Notes: generated from the sequence alone by a model not told the origin. Positions 45,381 through 55,284 are shown, numbered from the stretch's first letter. The stretch: 64,000 bases of DNA from Marseilla massiliensis (GCF_016899955.1 NZ_JACJJL010000012.1:1-64000), one strand, 5' to 3'. Numbers and translations are program-made.

Positions 45381-45619
45381 ATTGATAAAAAACGTTAACT
45401 TACGGATATTGCGGTGATACAGAATAAGGGCTTGGATGGTATTGAACAATGCGTTCATCGGTTTTTTCCGTCAATGGCTTGCGTGTCACTTTCGGTGGCA
45501 TTGCGTAGGTTTGCTGTAGATATACGTGTAGTTGTGCTGCCTTTGCCTTTGTTGCAATGGCAGCAGCCTTAGGCATTTATATGCCAAAAGCGGTTTGGTT
45601 TTGTTGTCGGGTTGGTTGA

Positions 45620-45669
45620 CCTGCCGCCTTGTCTCTGTGTAACGGGTAGCTCAGAGACAAGGCGGCAGG
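45620..45669. repeat. Perfect 18-bp inverted repeat
   Basis: The arms 45620-45637 (CCTGCCGCCTTGTCTCTG) and 45652-45669 are perfect reverse complements around a 14-nt loop. It lies about 170 bp beyond the stop of the minus-strand secreted protein gene. It has no T-run in either direction, so its role as a terminator is doubtful. Confidence 0.75.
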
Positions 45670-45840
45670 CATGAAGAGCGTAAAAAAGGGTGGGCCGTTT
45701 GCCAGTCATCACACGGGCGCTTAAGCCATGCACGGCGGTCTTGCTTTTTTTGTGGCCCGGCCGCCATGTGGTGTTGGCGCAGCCATGGCCGCCATCCTGT
45801 TGGCTTGGCGGCAAGCAGCCATCGTTCAATGAGCTGTTTC

Positions 45841-46383
45841 TTATTCAATCCTGAATGTATACACCTTGGCCGACTTGGTGTTTGTCATCATGTTTGTTAT
45901 GGCCAGGCAATATTCGCCGGGCTCAAGGCCGGCCGTGCTGATGATGACAGACTCGCTGCCGTATCTCTTGTATTTCAGCACCACGGCGTCGTCTTCGTTT
46001 GCAGATGCTCCGGTAAACGTGCCGGCCTCTCCTGTCTTCCATCTTCTCTTTGTGCCCATGTTGCTAAGCTTGATGATGCTCAGCGTCTGTTGCGGCGACG
46101 TGCCCCCGGTGTTGATTATTATGTTGCTTTTCTTTTTGTCTATCGTTAGTGGCGAGCTTTCGCCTTTGATGTAGTAGTACGACTTTACCTTGCCGATGCC
46201 GGTAAGATACAATGACGCAGCGGCCTTGGCCTTGCTGTAGGCGCTTTCGCAGGGTAGGGGCGACGCCAGTGTCGAATCTGCCAGGTTGAACACATACGGT
46301 TCCAACTCAAATTCCGGTTCAGTCTGTGCATGTGCAAAGGCAAATGCCATGCTCAGCAGCAGTGTGCAAATGTAGGTTTTCAT
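45841..46383 (-). CDS. Secreted protein of unknown function
   Basis: The 180-residue protein has a clear signal peptide (MKTYICTLLLSMAFAFAHAQ). The mature part contains ASLYLTGIGKVKSYYYIKGE, then SSPLTIDKKKSN and, near the end, GLEPGEYCLAITNMMTN. This resembles a conserved family of small periplasmic or surface proteins seen in gut Bacteroidales, recalled without a name. It is probably all-beta. A TAnnTTTG-like box (TACTTTTG on the minus strand, 46721-46728) lies far upstream. No functional partner is visible, and the neighbours are transcribed separately. Confidence 0.75.
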   Translation of the reverse strand: MKTYICTLLLSMAFAFAHAQTEPEFELEPYVFNLADSTLASPLPCESAYSKAKAAASLYLTGIGKVKSYYYIKGESSPLTIDKKKSNIIINTGGTSPQQTLSIIKLSNMGTKRRWKTGEAGTFTGASANEDDAVVLKYKRYGSESVIISTAGLEPGEYCLAITNMMTNTKSAKVYTFRIE

Positions 46384-47282
46384 ACGAAGAAGTTTTTAGT
46401 TATTGTTGTTATGCATTGCCCCCCGGCCGGTAGTCAGGCCGACAAGGGTTGTTGTTTGCGTTTATATCTTCTATTCCGGATTTCCCCATACCCGTCAGTG
46501 CCTTTTGGGGGTGCATCTGATGCAGCCGAACCTGTTGCCCCTTAGGCCGCGACACAGGCCAATCTGCACGGCAATTCAATGGGTTTGTATAGGGTGCCGC
46601 CTGCCTGTTGGGCTTGAATGTTGGCATTGGTCATTATCGTTGTGGCTTCAGCACCATGGTATTAAGCGCCATGGGCTTGCCCCTTGCAGTGTGTGCTGAT
46701 GTCTGTCTGTATGTCATTCACAAAAGTAATTCATTAAAACAGCACGGTTTGTTCATGAGGTACAAAAATTGTTAAACGCAAGAATCTGCCGTGAAACCGA
46801 ATAATTAGTTTCCCTGTTTGATGTCCGTTGAATGGCTTTAGTTGCCGTTGCAAGTGTTGTGTGGGCTTATTCTGTGCCTTGACAGGGTGCTGCCATCGAG
46901 CGGCCTTGAGTTGAAAAGACGGCATGCCGACCCCTTCATTCCGTGTCAAAAGGTTGGTATGGCTGGGGCGGCAAATGGCCGCGGCGGCAATAGGTGGGCG
47001 GTGTCTGCCACGTGTGGTGTCGGTGCCAGGGCAAGCATACGGCGAAACGATGAGCCGATATTGATAAAATAACCGACAGACGGCTACACTGAGGCCCCCA
47101 CGGAGTTGCAGCTTTCGTCAAAAATACGTATCTTTGCCATTGCTGCCGGGCGTGCAGTTTGCCTTGTGTCGGGTGTGCGTCGATGGCAGAAATGGCCATT
47201 GCCACAGCCCTCGGGCAGGACTGCATGCTTTCAGCGATGCAGGTATGGCTGTATGTGGCGCCTGCCAATAGGTGTTTGCCTT
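46384..47282. other. Intergenic region upstream of the MG2-type gene
   Basis: About 900 bp of divergent spacer. It holds the promoter box at 46721-46728 (minus strand) and the promoter of the MG2-type gene at 47106-47136. I see no supported gene in it. Confidence 0.6.
47106..47136 (+). promoter_or_regulatory. Promoter of the frameshifted MG2-type gene
   Basis: TTGC (47106-47109) and TATCTTTG (47129-47136) are spaced by 19 bp, the expected Bacteroidetes arrangement. The ATG lies 146 bp downstream. Confidence 0.7.
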
Positions 47283-50119
47283 ATGACGTTACGAGTTCTG
47301 TTTGCATTTCTCTTCGCCCTGACATCAGCCGGGGTAGCGTGGGCCGGCGGTGCCGACTCGCTCAAGTTGGCCGTGTGCCAGGCCAATTTCGACCGCTTTG
47401 CCGCTGCCTATCCGCAGGAGCGCGTATATCTCCACTTCGACAACACGTCATATTACAAGGGCGAGCGCATCTGGTACAAGGCATACGTGGTTGGCGGGAG
47501 CGACTTCCGTGCCGCGCCTCTCAGCCGCATCCTTTACGTCGAGTTGCTCAACCCGATGGGCTATCCCGTGGAGACCCAGAAACTGCCACTGCGAGGCGGT
47601 CAGGCCGACGGGTCGTTTGAGCTGTCGGATACCATCAATGCTGGGTTCTATGAGGTAAGGGCATATACGGCATGGATGCTCAACTTCACCCCGGCGACAG
47701 CCATGGGTGGAGCCGTCTGCGCAGCCGCGATTCGCGCATACACTACGGTGAGCGTTTCCAACGCTATCTCAACGGCAATGCCGGTGTGTTCAGTCGGGTG
47801 TTCCCCATATACGAGCCGGTAGACAGTTGCCGCTATTCGGTGAGGCGGATGTTGCGCCAGCCGAAGGCCACGTCGGCGCTTGCACGTACGGCGGGCGACG
47901 GGTTGCACGTTGATTTCTATCCCGAGGGTGGCAATTTCGTAAGCGGTGTGCCCACGCGGATAGCCTTTCAGGCCCGTACCGAAGCTGGGCGCACGCTCAA
48001 TGTGGCCGGGGCGCTGATGCGTGGGGGCGACTCCATCGGGTGCTTCAAGACCGACTATGCCGGGCGGGGCATGTTTTCGGCAACGGCAGATGCCGACAGT
48101 GCCGACCTGCTTGTCAGCGGCTTTGAGCTGAAACTGGCCTATGGCGGGCGCGATTATCGTTTCCCGCTGCCCAAGGCCCGCCGCCGCGGCTATTCGCTCG
48201 CTGTGTTCCCGTCGGCAAAGGGGTTGCGCATCAGCGTTGTCCGCAACGCCCGCACAGAGGGCATGGTGCTTGGGCTCAGCGTGACATGCCGCGGACAGAC
48301 GGGCTATGCCGGTGTGGTAGACCTGCGTTCGTCGCTTGGTAAGGTGCTGTCTGTAGACACCGCCCTGCTCCGTACGGGCGTCAACGTGGTCACACTCTAT
48401 ACTTCCGCGGGACGTGTGGTGGCCCAGCGCATGGCCTTTGTCAACAAGCATGACATGGCCGGATGCCGACTACGCGTGGCCTTGCGGGGCGATTCGGCCG
48501 GCGTTTTGCCCTACGCTCCCGTGACGCTCGATTGCACTGTCGCGCCGGTGGGTGGCCGTGGGCTGCCCGACTCGCTCACTTTCTCGCTCGCTGTGACCGA
48601 TGCCGACAGCCGTGAGGCCACCTACGCCACTGGCAACGTGCTTACATACCTGTTGCTGTCGTCAGAGATAAAGGGCTTTGTGCCCCATCCGGCATATTAT
48701 TTCGAGGCCGACGATGCCGAACACCGCTCGGCCCTCGACCTGCTGATGATGGTGCAGGGGTGGACGCGCTACGACTTCGAGCTCATGATGTCGGGCGACA
48801 GCCTTTGCCCAATGCCCATGGCCGAGCGCTCGCTCGTGTTCCGCGGGCGGGTGCTCGACGACGGCGGGTGGCGCGACCGCACGCTGTGGAAGCCGGTGGG
48901 CGGCAAGAAACTGTGGGTGTTTTCGGAGATGGTGCTCTCGCCCGACAGCATTTTCGGCGGTGAGTGCCGTGTGGGCAGCGACGGCTTGTTTACCCTGTCG
49001 TTCCCTCCTTTCTTCGGCAGTGGCCGACTGTCGTTGGCTCTCAACCGAGACAGCGCAGGTGGAGACAAGGGCGACATAGCCGGTCATAATTACCCAAAGC
49101 GGCGCAACAGGCGTCCGGGCCACCTGTTGGGCAGGCATGTAGAGCCGCTTAATCAATGGTCGCCGCTGCCCAAGGACTACGGCTATTACGAGACGGCGGC
49201 GCTGGCCGACCCGTGGGACGAGAACATATTCGGCCGGGCGTTCATGGCCACAACCGGCCGTCCTGGCAAGTATGTGGCTTACGACAGCCTGAGCGGGAGC
49301 TATGTCATGGCTGGCATCGACAAGGTGAGAAGGCGCCGGTGGACAAACTTCCTTGATGCGCGCCCGGTGTGCGTGGCCGACATCGACGACCTTATGGCGT
49401 GGCTGTCGGGCATCTTCGGCGACATACAGCCATTTCGCTGGAATCAGTACCGGGGCCTCGGCGGGCTCGAGTGCAGGTCGGTCAACAGCAACAGCTTCAG
49501 CGCGCCTTTCTATAGCGGCCTCTACGAGCTGCTCTACATCTTCGGCCTTGACGGCACTCACAGGGCTTTTGTCAACGGACTCTCTCCCGACAGGGGCTAC
49601 AGGGCGGTCGTTGGCTCTGCCGGCAACCTGCCCGAGGGATACCGGTTCTTTCCTCATGACGAGAATTTCAGGCTGCTGCGCATCTATGCCGACAACGACA
49701 ACAGGCGCCTGGCCTACAGCCCCGGCCGGTTCGGAGAGCGCGTGTCGGCCTACAGGCGCATACGTTTGCCGGAGCATGGCTCATCAATGCCCAAAGAGAA
49801 CGACCACCCGGTAACCTCCATTTTCGACTTCATCACCGATGGGCGTTATGCCGACGGCAGTTCGCTGCCCGAGTTCATGGGTTACCGCATCAACTTCGCG
49901 GGGTTCAACCGCCCCGTAGAGTTCTACTGCCCGGACTACAGCCATGCGCCGCTGCCGGAGCATACCGACTGTCGCCGCACTGTATACTGGAACCCGAATG
50001 TGGTTGTGGGCCGCGACAGACGGGCCACGCTTCACTTCCACAACAATGGCTTCAGCAGGCGCCTTGCGGTGTCTGCCGAGGGCATCACGCCAGCGGGGAC
50101 CATGGTTGTCGGTGAATGA
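47283..50119 (+). pseudogene. MG2-type surface/periplasmic protein, interrupted by a one-base frameshift
   Basis: Translation from the ATG at 47283 gives a signal peptide (MTLRVLFAFLFALTSAGVAWA) and an MG2-like region (QERVYLHFDNTSYYKGERIW; AGFYEVRAYTAWMLNFTP). It then falls into a nonsense frame ending at 47822. The next frame carries the continuation (GDSHGW, then AGVFSRVFPIYEPVD and GLHVDFYPEGGNFVSGVPTRI) through to 50119. Adding one C to the CCCC run at 47689-47692 restores TTC ACC CCC GGC GAC and a single protein of about 945 residues. The paralogue at 62241 is intact across this point. The family has alpha-2-macroglobulin-type MG2 domains, common in Bacteroidales outer-surface proteins, with no proven function. 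It could be a true pseudogene, a slippage-controlled gene or an assembly error. Confidence 0.85.
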
Positions 50120-50245
50120 CGGGGCTGTGCATTGCCGGCTGCCGTGCCCCCGAGCAAGGGCCTGTGTGATGTCGGGGGGCAAGGGCCAGCCAGGCATGGC
50201 TGGTCGTGCCCGGCGTAGGATGGTGTAAAAAAACACCCGCGGGCC

Positions 50246-50277
50246 TTTGGCTTTATGGATAAAAATCGCTACCTTTG
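50246..50277 (+). promoter_or_regulatory. Promoter of the DUF3467 gene
   Basis: TTTG (50246-50249) and TACCTTTG (50270-50277) are 20 bp apart, a very good Bacteroidetes promoter. The ATG is 115 bp downstream. The gene therefore has its own promoter here and does not depend on rpoC read-through. Confidence 0.85.
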
Positions 50278-50392
50278 CAATGCATACGCAAGGTGGGCTT
50301 GCTTTATGGAGGCTTTTTCCATATGCCAGCCGCATGGCCTTGCTTTATGCGACAGACTGACACACTTAACTTTAAACAATAACAGAACAACA

Positions 50393-50722
50393 ATGAACGA
50401 AAACGAAAACAAGCAGCAAGGGCAGTTGCAGATTGAACTGCCGCAAGACAAGGCACAGGGCGAATATGCCAACTTTGCCATAATTACCCACTCAAGCAGC
50501 GACTTCGTGCTCGACTTTGCGCGCATCCTTCCCGGTGTGCCCAAGGCACAGGTGAAGAGCCGCGTCATCCTGGCCCCCGAGCACGCCAAGCGTCTGCTCA
50601 TGGCCCTGCAGGAGAACATCGTTCGCTACGAGCGCGAGTTCGGACAGATAAAGATACCTTCACAGCAGGAGGCCGGCCCCCGCACCATTGCACCCTTCAA
50701 CGTGGGCAAGGGAGAAGCGTGA
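50393..50722 (+). CDS. DUF3467 protein
   Basis: The 109-residue cytoplasmic protein is read from the ATG at 50393. A longer reading would include the promoter. Its core, GEYANFAIITHSSSDFVLDFAR, ILPGVPKAQVKSRVI and APEHAKRLLMALQENI, matches the DUF3467 family. In other Bacteroidales I recall this gene directly after rpoC. The function is unknown, but that position suggests a link to transcription or translation. Here it is 10.8 kb from rpoC with six accessory genes between, which suggests an insertion or rearrangement. Confidence 0.88.
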   Translation: MNENENKQQGQLQIELPQDKAQGEYANFAIITHSSSDFVLDFARILPGVPKAQVKSRVILAPEHAKRLLMALQENIVRYEREFGQIKIPSQQEAGPRTIAPFNVGKGEA

Positions 50723-50959
50723 AGAATTAAGGGTTAAGAATTGAAAAATTGAGAATTAACAGCGAAAGAGAGACGAATTAAGAATTAAAAAATAAGAGTT
50801 AAGAGTTTAAAGAGATATCTTAACGAATGCTGCAATGCAGACCACAAAACTATTTCTATTAACTCTTGACTCTTATTTTTTAATTCTTACCCCTTAATTT
50901 TTAAGGGCCACCCGATAAACCCTGGATTTATCTGGTGAGCCGTTTTTGACTCTTAATTA
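50723..50959. repeat. AT-rich spacer with a 29-bp inverted repeat
   Basis: The spacer is built of GAATTAAGAATTAA-like units. A 29-bp inverted repeat with one mismatch has arms at 50779-50807 and 50861-50889. A second hairpin follows (CACCCGATAAA about 50908-50918, pairing with TTTATCTGGTG). It lies between the convergent DUF3467 and DUF362 genes and probably terminates both. Confidence 0.75.
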
Positions 50960-52105
50960 TTACCTCTTGATTATTTCGTACTTCCTGTTTCCCAGTCCAA
51001 TCTTCTCGGCATGCGCCAGGCACGTCTTGTATTCAGTGTTGGGGTTGGCGTTGTCGAAGTGGTCGTGATGGTCGTGGAAGTGTGGTGACGCCATGGCTTC
51101 GGTCAGTTGAGTGTTTGGCAGTGGCGTCTGCCTGAGGCAAGCGTCGGCGCAGGCCTGGTCGAGGGCCAGGGGGTCGAATGATGCAAACATGCCAACGTCG
51201 GGCAGTATGGGCGCGTCGTTGCCGGCATGGCAGTCGCACGTTGGCGATACGTCGCACACAATGGATATGTGGAAGTTTGGCCTTCCGTCCACCACCGCCT
51301 TGGTGTATTCAGCCATACGGCAGTTGAGCTCCTTCACGGCAGCGTCGTTAGAAAACGATATAGCGTCGAAGTTGCATGCCCCCACGCACCTTCCGCAGCC
51401 CACGCAGTTGTCTGTCACCACGCTCATCTTGCGCGTCTGCCCGTCAAAGTGCAGTCCGTCGTTGGCGCATTCCGCCATGCATCGCTTGCATCCCCTGCAT
51501 TTTCCGGGGTCAATCTGCGGCTTTCCGTTGCAGTGTTGCTCCTTCTTTCCTGCCCGCGAGCCGCATCCCATGCCAATGTTCTTGATGGTTCCGCCGAAAC
51601 CCGTCATCTCGTGGCCCTTGAAGTGGGTCAGCGATATGAACACGTCGGCATCCATCACCGCGCGCCCAATCTTGGCCGCCTTGACATATTCGCCGCCATT
51701 GACAGTCACGTCCACGTCGTCGGTGCCTTTCAGCCCGTCGCCAATTATCACCGGACAGCCCACGGTGAGCGGTGTAAATCCGTTCTCCCACGCACAGTAC
51801 AGGTGCTCGATGGCATTCTTGCGGCTGCCGGGATAAAGCGTGTTGCAGTCGGTGAGAAACGGTTTCCCGCCCAGGCCCTTCACCACGTCGACCACCGCCC
51901 GGGCGTAGTTCGGCCTGAGGAAGCTCATGTTGCCCAGCTCGCCGAAGTGCATCTTTATTGCCACAAACTTGCCGTCCATGTCGATGTTGCCAATGCCGGC
52001 GGCCTTGATTAGCCTTTTCAGCTTGTCGGCCGGCCCCTCGTCGGGGCGGCAGCGGAAGTCGGTGAAGAACACCTTTGATGTGTCTTTCGTCACAGTTTCG
52101 TTCAT
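50960..52105 (-). CDS. DUF362 protein with two 4Fe-4S cluster motifs
   Basis: The 381-residue protein is read from the ATG at 52105. The longer reading adds a low-complexity leader across the promoter. It has the DUF362 domain (SFLRPNYARAVVDVVKGLGG; THFKGHEMTGFGGTIKNIGM). Two ferredoxin motifs follow, C203-x2-C-x2-C-x3-C213 (CRGCKRCMAEC) and C234-x2-C-x2-C-x3-C244 (CVGCGRCVGAC). The domain order and length match the family. It is probably a cytoplasmic electron-transfer or redox protein, but the partner is unknown. The box CAAAGTTA at 52226-52233 (minus TAACTTTG) is its likely promoter. Confidence 0.92.
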   Translation of the reverse strand: MNETVTKDTSKVFFTDFRCRPDEGPADKLKRLIKAAGIGNIDMDGKFVAIKMHFGELGNMSFLRPNYARAVVDVVKGLGGKPFLTDCNTLYPGSRKNAIEHLYCAWENGFTPLTVGCPVIIGDGLKGTDDVDVTVNGGEYVKAAKIGRAVMDADVFISLTHFKGHEMTGFGGTIKNIGMGCGSRAGKKEQHCNGKPQIDPGKCRGCKRCMAECANDGLHFDGQTRKMSVVTDNCVGCGRCVGACNFDAISFSNDAAVKELNCRMAEYTKAVVDGRPNFHISIVCDVSPTCDCHAGNDAPILPDVGMFASFDPLALDQACADACLRQTPLPNTQLTEAMASPHFHDHHDHFDNANPNTEYKTCLAHAEKIGLGNRKYEIIKR

Positions 52106-52225
52106 AGTGTTTGCTCCTTGTCGTTTTCGTTCATAAAGTATTTTGTTCTGAGATAATGCAAGCGGGCCCACTGCGGGCTTGCCCGCCAGTTGCCCGGGTG
52201 CCGCCAATCTTATTCAAAGACAATG

Positions 52226-52233
52226 CAAAGTTA
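52226..52233 (-). promoter_or_regulatory. -7 box for the DUF362 gene
   Basis: The minus-strand TAACTTTG is a perfect TAnnTTTG match 120 bp upstream of the ATG at 52105. It separates this gene from the efflux operon upstream. Confidence 0.65.
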
Positions 52234-52321
52234 ACCTTTTTCTGTGGTTATCTGTGTAGACGCATTACTTTTTCTTGCCCCGTCCCGTCGGTATTTTGCC
52301 TGCGGCCCTGCGCCCGCCCGT

Positions 52322-53974
52322 TCATTCCCCGGCCATGGGCTTAGCTTGCGACCTGCTTTCCGCGTGGCCGTCGGGGGCGTTGCCACCGTGCCCTCCGGCC
52401 ACCTCGGCGGCTTCCTCACGGCGCAGCCGCCTCCAGCTCGGCATCTTTTTCAGCTCACGGCGCATGGGCGCGTCGTATAGCATGAAGAGCAACAGCAGCG
52501 CCAGGCAAGCGTAGGTGCACCAGCCGTAAATCTGTTTTAGGCCCACCTCTATCGTGCGTGGCACAAACTCCGCCATCATCCGGGCCACGGCCCCAGTGCC
52601 TCCGGGCATCGCCACACGGTCTATCGCCGCCCCGTAGCGGGCCGTGTTGTCGGCCGTTAGATACTGCAGGGCCTCGGTGTAAATGGCCGACCCCGTCACG
52701 CCGCCAACAACCATGTGCAGCATGTTGAACACGCTCAGAGCCTGGAAGAAGTGGCGGAACGTCATGATCTCCTCCAGGCAAACCATGAACGTGGCACTGA
52801 GCACGGCGTAGGCAAATCCGCGGCAGGCCACGGGCAGGTAGAGCTGTGATATGTGGATGTCGGCAGACAGGGTGAAATAGAACCCCGCCAGGTAGCAGGC
52901 CAGCACGGCTATGCCCACCGCCAGCAGCCTGAGGTAGCCCAGCCGCCATACGTGCATCCACCGGAAGGCGAAGAGGCAGCCCGCCACTATGCCGCCCAGC
53001 GCAGGCCAGTCGAGCCTCATGCTCACCGTGGCGCCGTAGTGCATGACGCCCTCATAGAACACTTCCTCGAGCGAGCTCTCTGCCGCCAGGAGCATCTCTA
53101 CCACTGTGATGAGCAGCAGTATGGCCGCCAAGTGCCTGTAAGTCCACATCTGCGGTTCTATGTACGGGTGGCGAATGTGGAGCATACGGCCCACGCATGC
53201 CGCCAGGGTCACAGCCGCCGCGGCCGCCACCGCCATCATCACATGGCTGGCCCACCAGTCGTGGTAGTCGCCGTAGGCCAGCATGTAAGCCACTTCGAGC
53301 AGCAACAGGGCCCAGAGCAGAGCCCCCAGCCAGTCGATGCCTACCAGCGGAAACTTCTTCACTATGCGGACGTGGCGGGTGCACAGCGTTATTATGAGCA
53401 GGTCGGCCATCATCAGTCCTGCCACCAGCCAGTGCATCGCCGTCCAGTGGTAGTGGTGCATCAGCGTGGTTGCGGCTATGTCGGCCACCTGCATGCTTCC
53501 CAGTATCACGATATGCAGCATGGGGAAAAACACAGTGAAGTCGCGGTTGGGCGTCATCCACAGCTGTATGGTCGACATGCACTCAAACGTTCCCTGTATC
53601 TTGCACACGCCCTCGACGAAGCACACTGCCCACAGCAGCGGCAGAAACGATATGTGCGGTGCGGCCAGGTTGCAGGCCATTACGCCCGTGGCGGCCGCTG
53701 CGAGCAGCGTCTTGTTGGTAAACCTGAACTTCATCCTGAACAGAATAGGGAAGTAGACGGCCATTCCCGCCAGGTTGGCGTAGAGGCACATGAGCAAGTC
53801 TTCGCGCATCATGGTCGTCTCGCCCATCATCTCGGCCATGGTGCCGAGGTACAGTCCGCCCGACAGCTGGAACGTCACGGCCACGAATACGTAAAGCCAC
53901 GGTTGCAGCCTGCGCGGCACAGCGCGGCGCATCATGGGCATGGCGAACGGCCCGTTGGTTACCGGTGCTCCCAT
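52322..53974 (-). CDS. MFS transporter of the EmrB type (inner-membrane pump)
   Basis: The 550-residue membrane protein has about 14 hydrophobic segments, as in DHA2/EmrB-type drug:proton antiporters, with a cytoplasmic charged tail (MRRELKKMPSWRRLRREEAA). The first helix begins near residue 25. Its gene follows the membrane-fusion gene with only a 1-bp gap and is the last of three efflux genes in TolC-HlyD-MFS order. It would take substrates at the inner membrane and pass them through the fusion protein to the outer-membrane channel. The usual MFS motif A is not obvious by eye, so the subfamily is set mainly by context. The substrate is unknown. Confidence 0.85.
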   Translation of the reverse strand: MGAPVTNGPFAMPMMRRAVPRRLQPWLYVFVAVTFQLSGGLYLGTMAEMMGETTMMREDLLMCLYANLAGMAVYFPILFRMKFRFTNKTLLAAAATGVMACNLAAPHISFLPLLWAVCFVEGVCKIQGTFECMSTIQLWMTPNRDFTVFFPMLHIVILGSMQVADIAATTLMHHYHWTAMHWLVAGLMMADLLIITLCTRHVRIVKKFPLVGIDWLGALLWALLLLEVAYMLAYGDYHDWWASHVMMAVAAAAAVTLAACVGRMLHIRHPYIEPQMWTYRHLAAILLLITVVEMLLAAESSLEEVFYEGVMHYGATVSMRLDWPALGGIVAGCLFAFRWMHVWRLGYLRLLAVGIAVLACYLAGFYFTLSADIHISQLYLPVACRGFAYAVLSATFMVCLEEIMTFRHFFQALSVFNMLHMVVGGVTGSAIYTEALQYLTADNTARYGAAIDRVAMPGGTGAVARMMAEFVPRTIEVGLKQIYGWCTYACLALLLLFMLYDAPMRRELKKMPSWRRLRREEAAEVAGGHGGNAPDGHAESRSQAKPMAGE

Positions 53975-53975
53975 G

Positions 53976-55013
53976 TCAGTGCTTCACTTTACATTCCACG
54001 TTGAGGCCGGCGCGCAACCTCTTCAGCTTGTCGGCGTCGTTGCCCGCAAGGGTTATCCTTACCGGCACGCGCTGCTCCACCTTTACAAAGTTGCCCGTGG
54101 CGTTGTCTTGCGGTATGAGCGAGTAGGCGGCGCCGGTGGCTCCGGATATGGCCTCCACCTTTCCTGTGTATGTCACGCCCGGCACGGCGTCGGCCGTCAG
54201 CACCGCCTCGTCGCCCACGCTGATGTTGTTGAGTTGCGTCTCGCGGTAGTTGGCCGTCACCCACAGGTCGGCATCGTCCACAATCTCAACCATCGTCTGT
54301 CCCGGTTGCACCAGCTGGCCCTCGTGTATGCCCTTGCGTCCGGTCGTTCCGTCGCAGCTGGCCACTATCACCGTGTACGAAAGGTTGAGCCGTGCCAGGT
54401 CGACGGCAGCCTCGGCCACCCTCACCGCCGCCTCGTTCTGTTCCAGCCTGTGGCCCTGTTCGTCTTTGGCCAGGGCCGTAGAGTGCCTGGCCCTCGTCAG
54501 CCCCTCGTAGCGGGCCTTGGCCGACTCGTATGCCGTCTTCACATTGTCATGTTGCTGCTGCGTCACAGCGTCGTGTGCCAGCAGCAGCCTGTACCGCTTC
54601 CATTCGCGCTCGGCGTTGTCCATCTGCACCTTGGCCTCGTCTATTCCGGCGTCGCTCACCCACAGGTTGTTCCGTGTTGTGGCAATGCCCGTTGTCGTGG
54701 CCCTTCTGCCCGAGGTGGCGTTGGCCAGGTCGGCCTCGGCCTGCGCCAGCCGTAGGCGGAACTCAGCGTCTTCTATTATCACCAGCGTGTCGCCCTTGTG
54801 CACAGTTTGGTACTCCTCGAAGCAAACCTTCTTGACAAAGCCCTGCACCCTCGAGTTCACCGGTGTGATGTGTCGTCCCACCTGTGCGTTGTCGGTGTAT
54901 TCCACTCCCGGGTGCACAAACCGGGAGCAGACATACGCCAGTCCTGCCACAATGAGTGCTATCACCACAGTGTTGTATATTCTCTTTTTAGTATTTCTTG
55001 AAATCATAGTCAT
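53976..55013 (-). CDS. HlyD/EmrA-type membrane-fusion protein
   Basis: The 345-residue periplasmic adaptor has one N-terminal membrane helix (about 12-28, VVIALIVAGLAYVCSRF). A biotinyl-lipoyl-like half-motif follows (QVGRHITPVNSRVQGFVKKV, EEYQTVHKGDTLVIIEDAEF), then a coiled coil (about 72-190), the second lipoyl half (ASCDGTTGRKGIHEGQLVQP) and a beta-barrel (ISVGDEAVLTADAVPG). This is the EmrA layout. It joins the MFS pump encoded 1 bp downstream to the TolC-like channel encoded upstream. A second ATG two codons in is possible. Confidence 0.92.
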   Translation of the reverse strand: MTMISRNTKKRIYNTVVIALIVAGLAYVCSRFVHPGVEYTDNAQVGRHITPVNSRVQGFVKKVCFEEYQTVHKGDTLVIIEDAEFRLRLAQAEADLANATSGRRATTTGIATTRNNLWVSDAGIDEAKVQMDNAEREWKRYRLLLAHDAVTQQQHDNVKTAYESAKARYEGLTRARHSTALAKDEQGHRLEQNEAAVRVAEAAVDLARLNLSYTVIVASCDGTTGRKGIHEGQLVQPGQTMVEIVDDADLWVTANYRETQLNNISVGDEAVLTADAVPGVTYTGKVEAISGATGAAYSLIPQDNATGNFVKVEQRVPVRITLAGNDADKLKRLRAGLNVECKVKH

Positions 55014-55284
55014 GCAATTTGTATTGTTGTTTAATGTTTGTTATTGCTCAGTATATGCTTCCCGCCTCTACAGTCTTCCCAAGGCATCCGGCCAAGGCAG
55101 TTGTCTGCCAGCTCCTCCAGCTCCTTTACCTCCCTGTCATTCAGCCGTGGCAAATGTCCTCTAACTCCCCATTGCCTTCTCATAACTCACTCTACCTCCC
55201 GGGCATCCAGCCGTGGCAATTGTCCTCTAACTCCTTCTGCCTTCTCATAACTCCCTCTACCTCCCAATCCATCCCTCCCTCGGC
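55014..55284. repeat. 66-bp tandem repeats inside the efflux operon
   Basis: Two units of 66 bp begin with CAGCCGTGGCAA at 55142 and 55208 and share TGTCCTCTAACTCC and GCCTTCTCATAACTC with few differences. A more diverged unit precedes them from about 55083. On the transcribed (minus) strand the unit is purine-rich. It sits between the TolC-like and fusion-protein genes, so it lies in the mRNA between two coding regions. A 99-codon reading through it on the plus strand looks accidental. Confidence 0.8.

Larger units (their letters stand above)
45296..45840. other. Intergenic region with homopolymer tract and large inverted repeat
   Basis: About 545 bp upstream of the TerB-like gene and downstream of the next minus-strand gene. 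It holds a C10 run (45371-45380), a promoter-like GCAAGTTA (45346-45353, minus strand TAACTTGC), and a perfect 18-bp inverted repeat (45620-45669). Short open frames on both strands appear non-coding. Confidence 0.6.
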
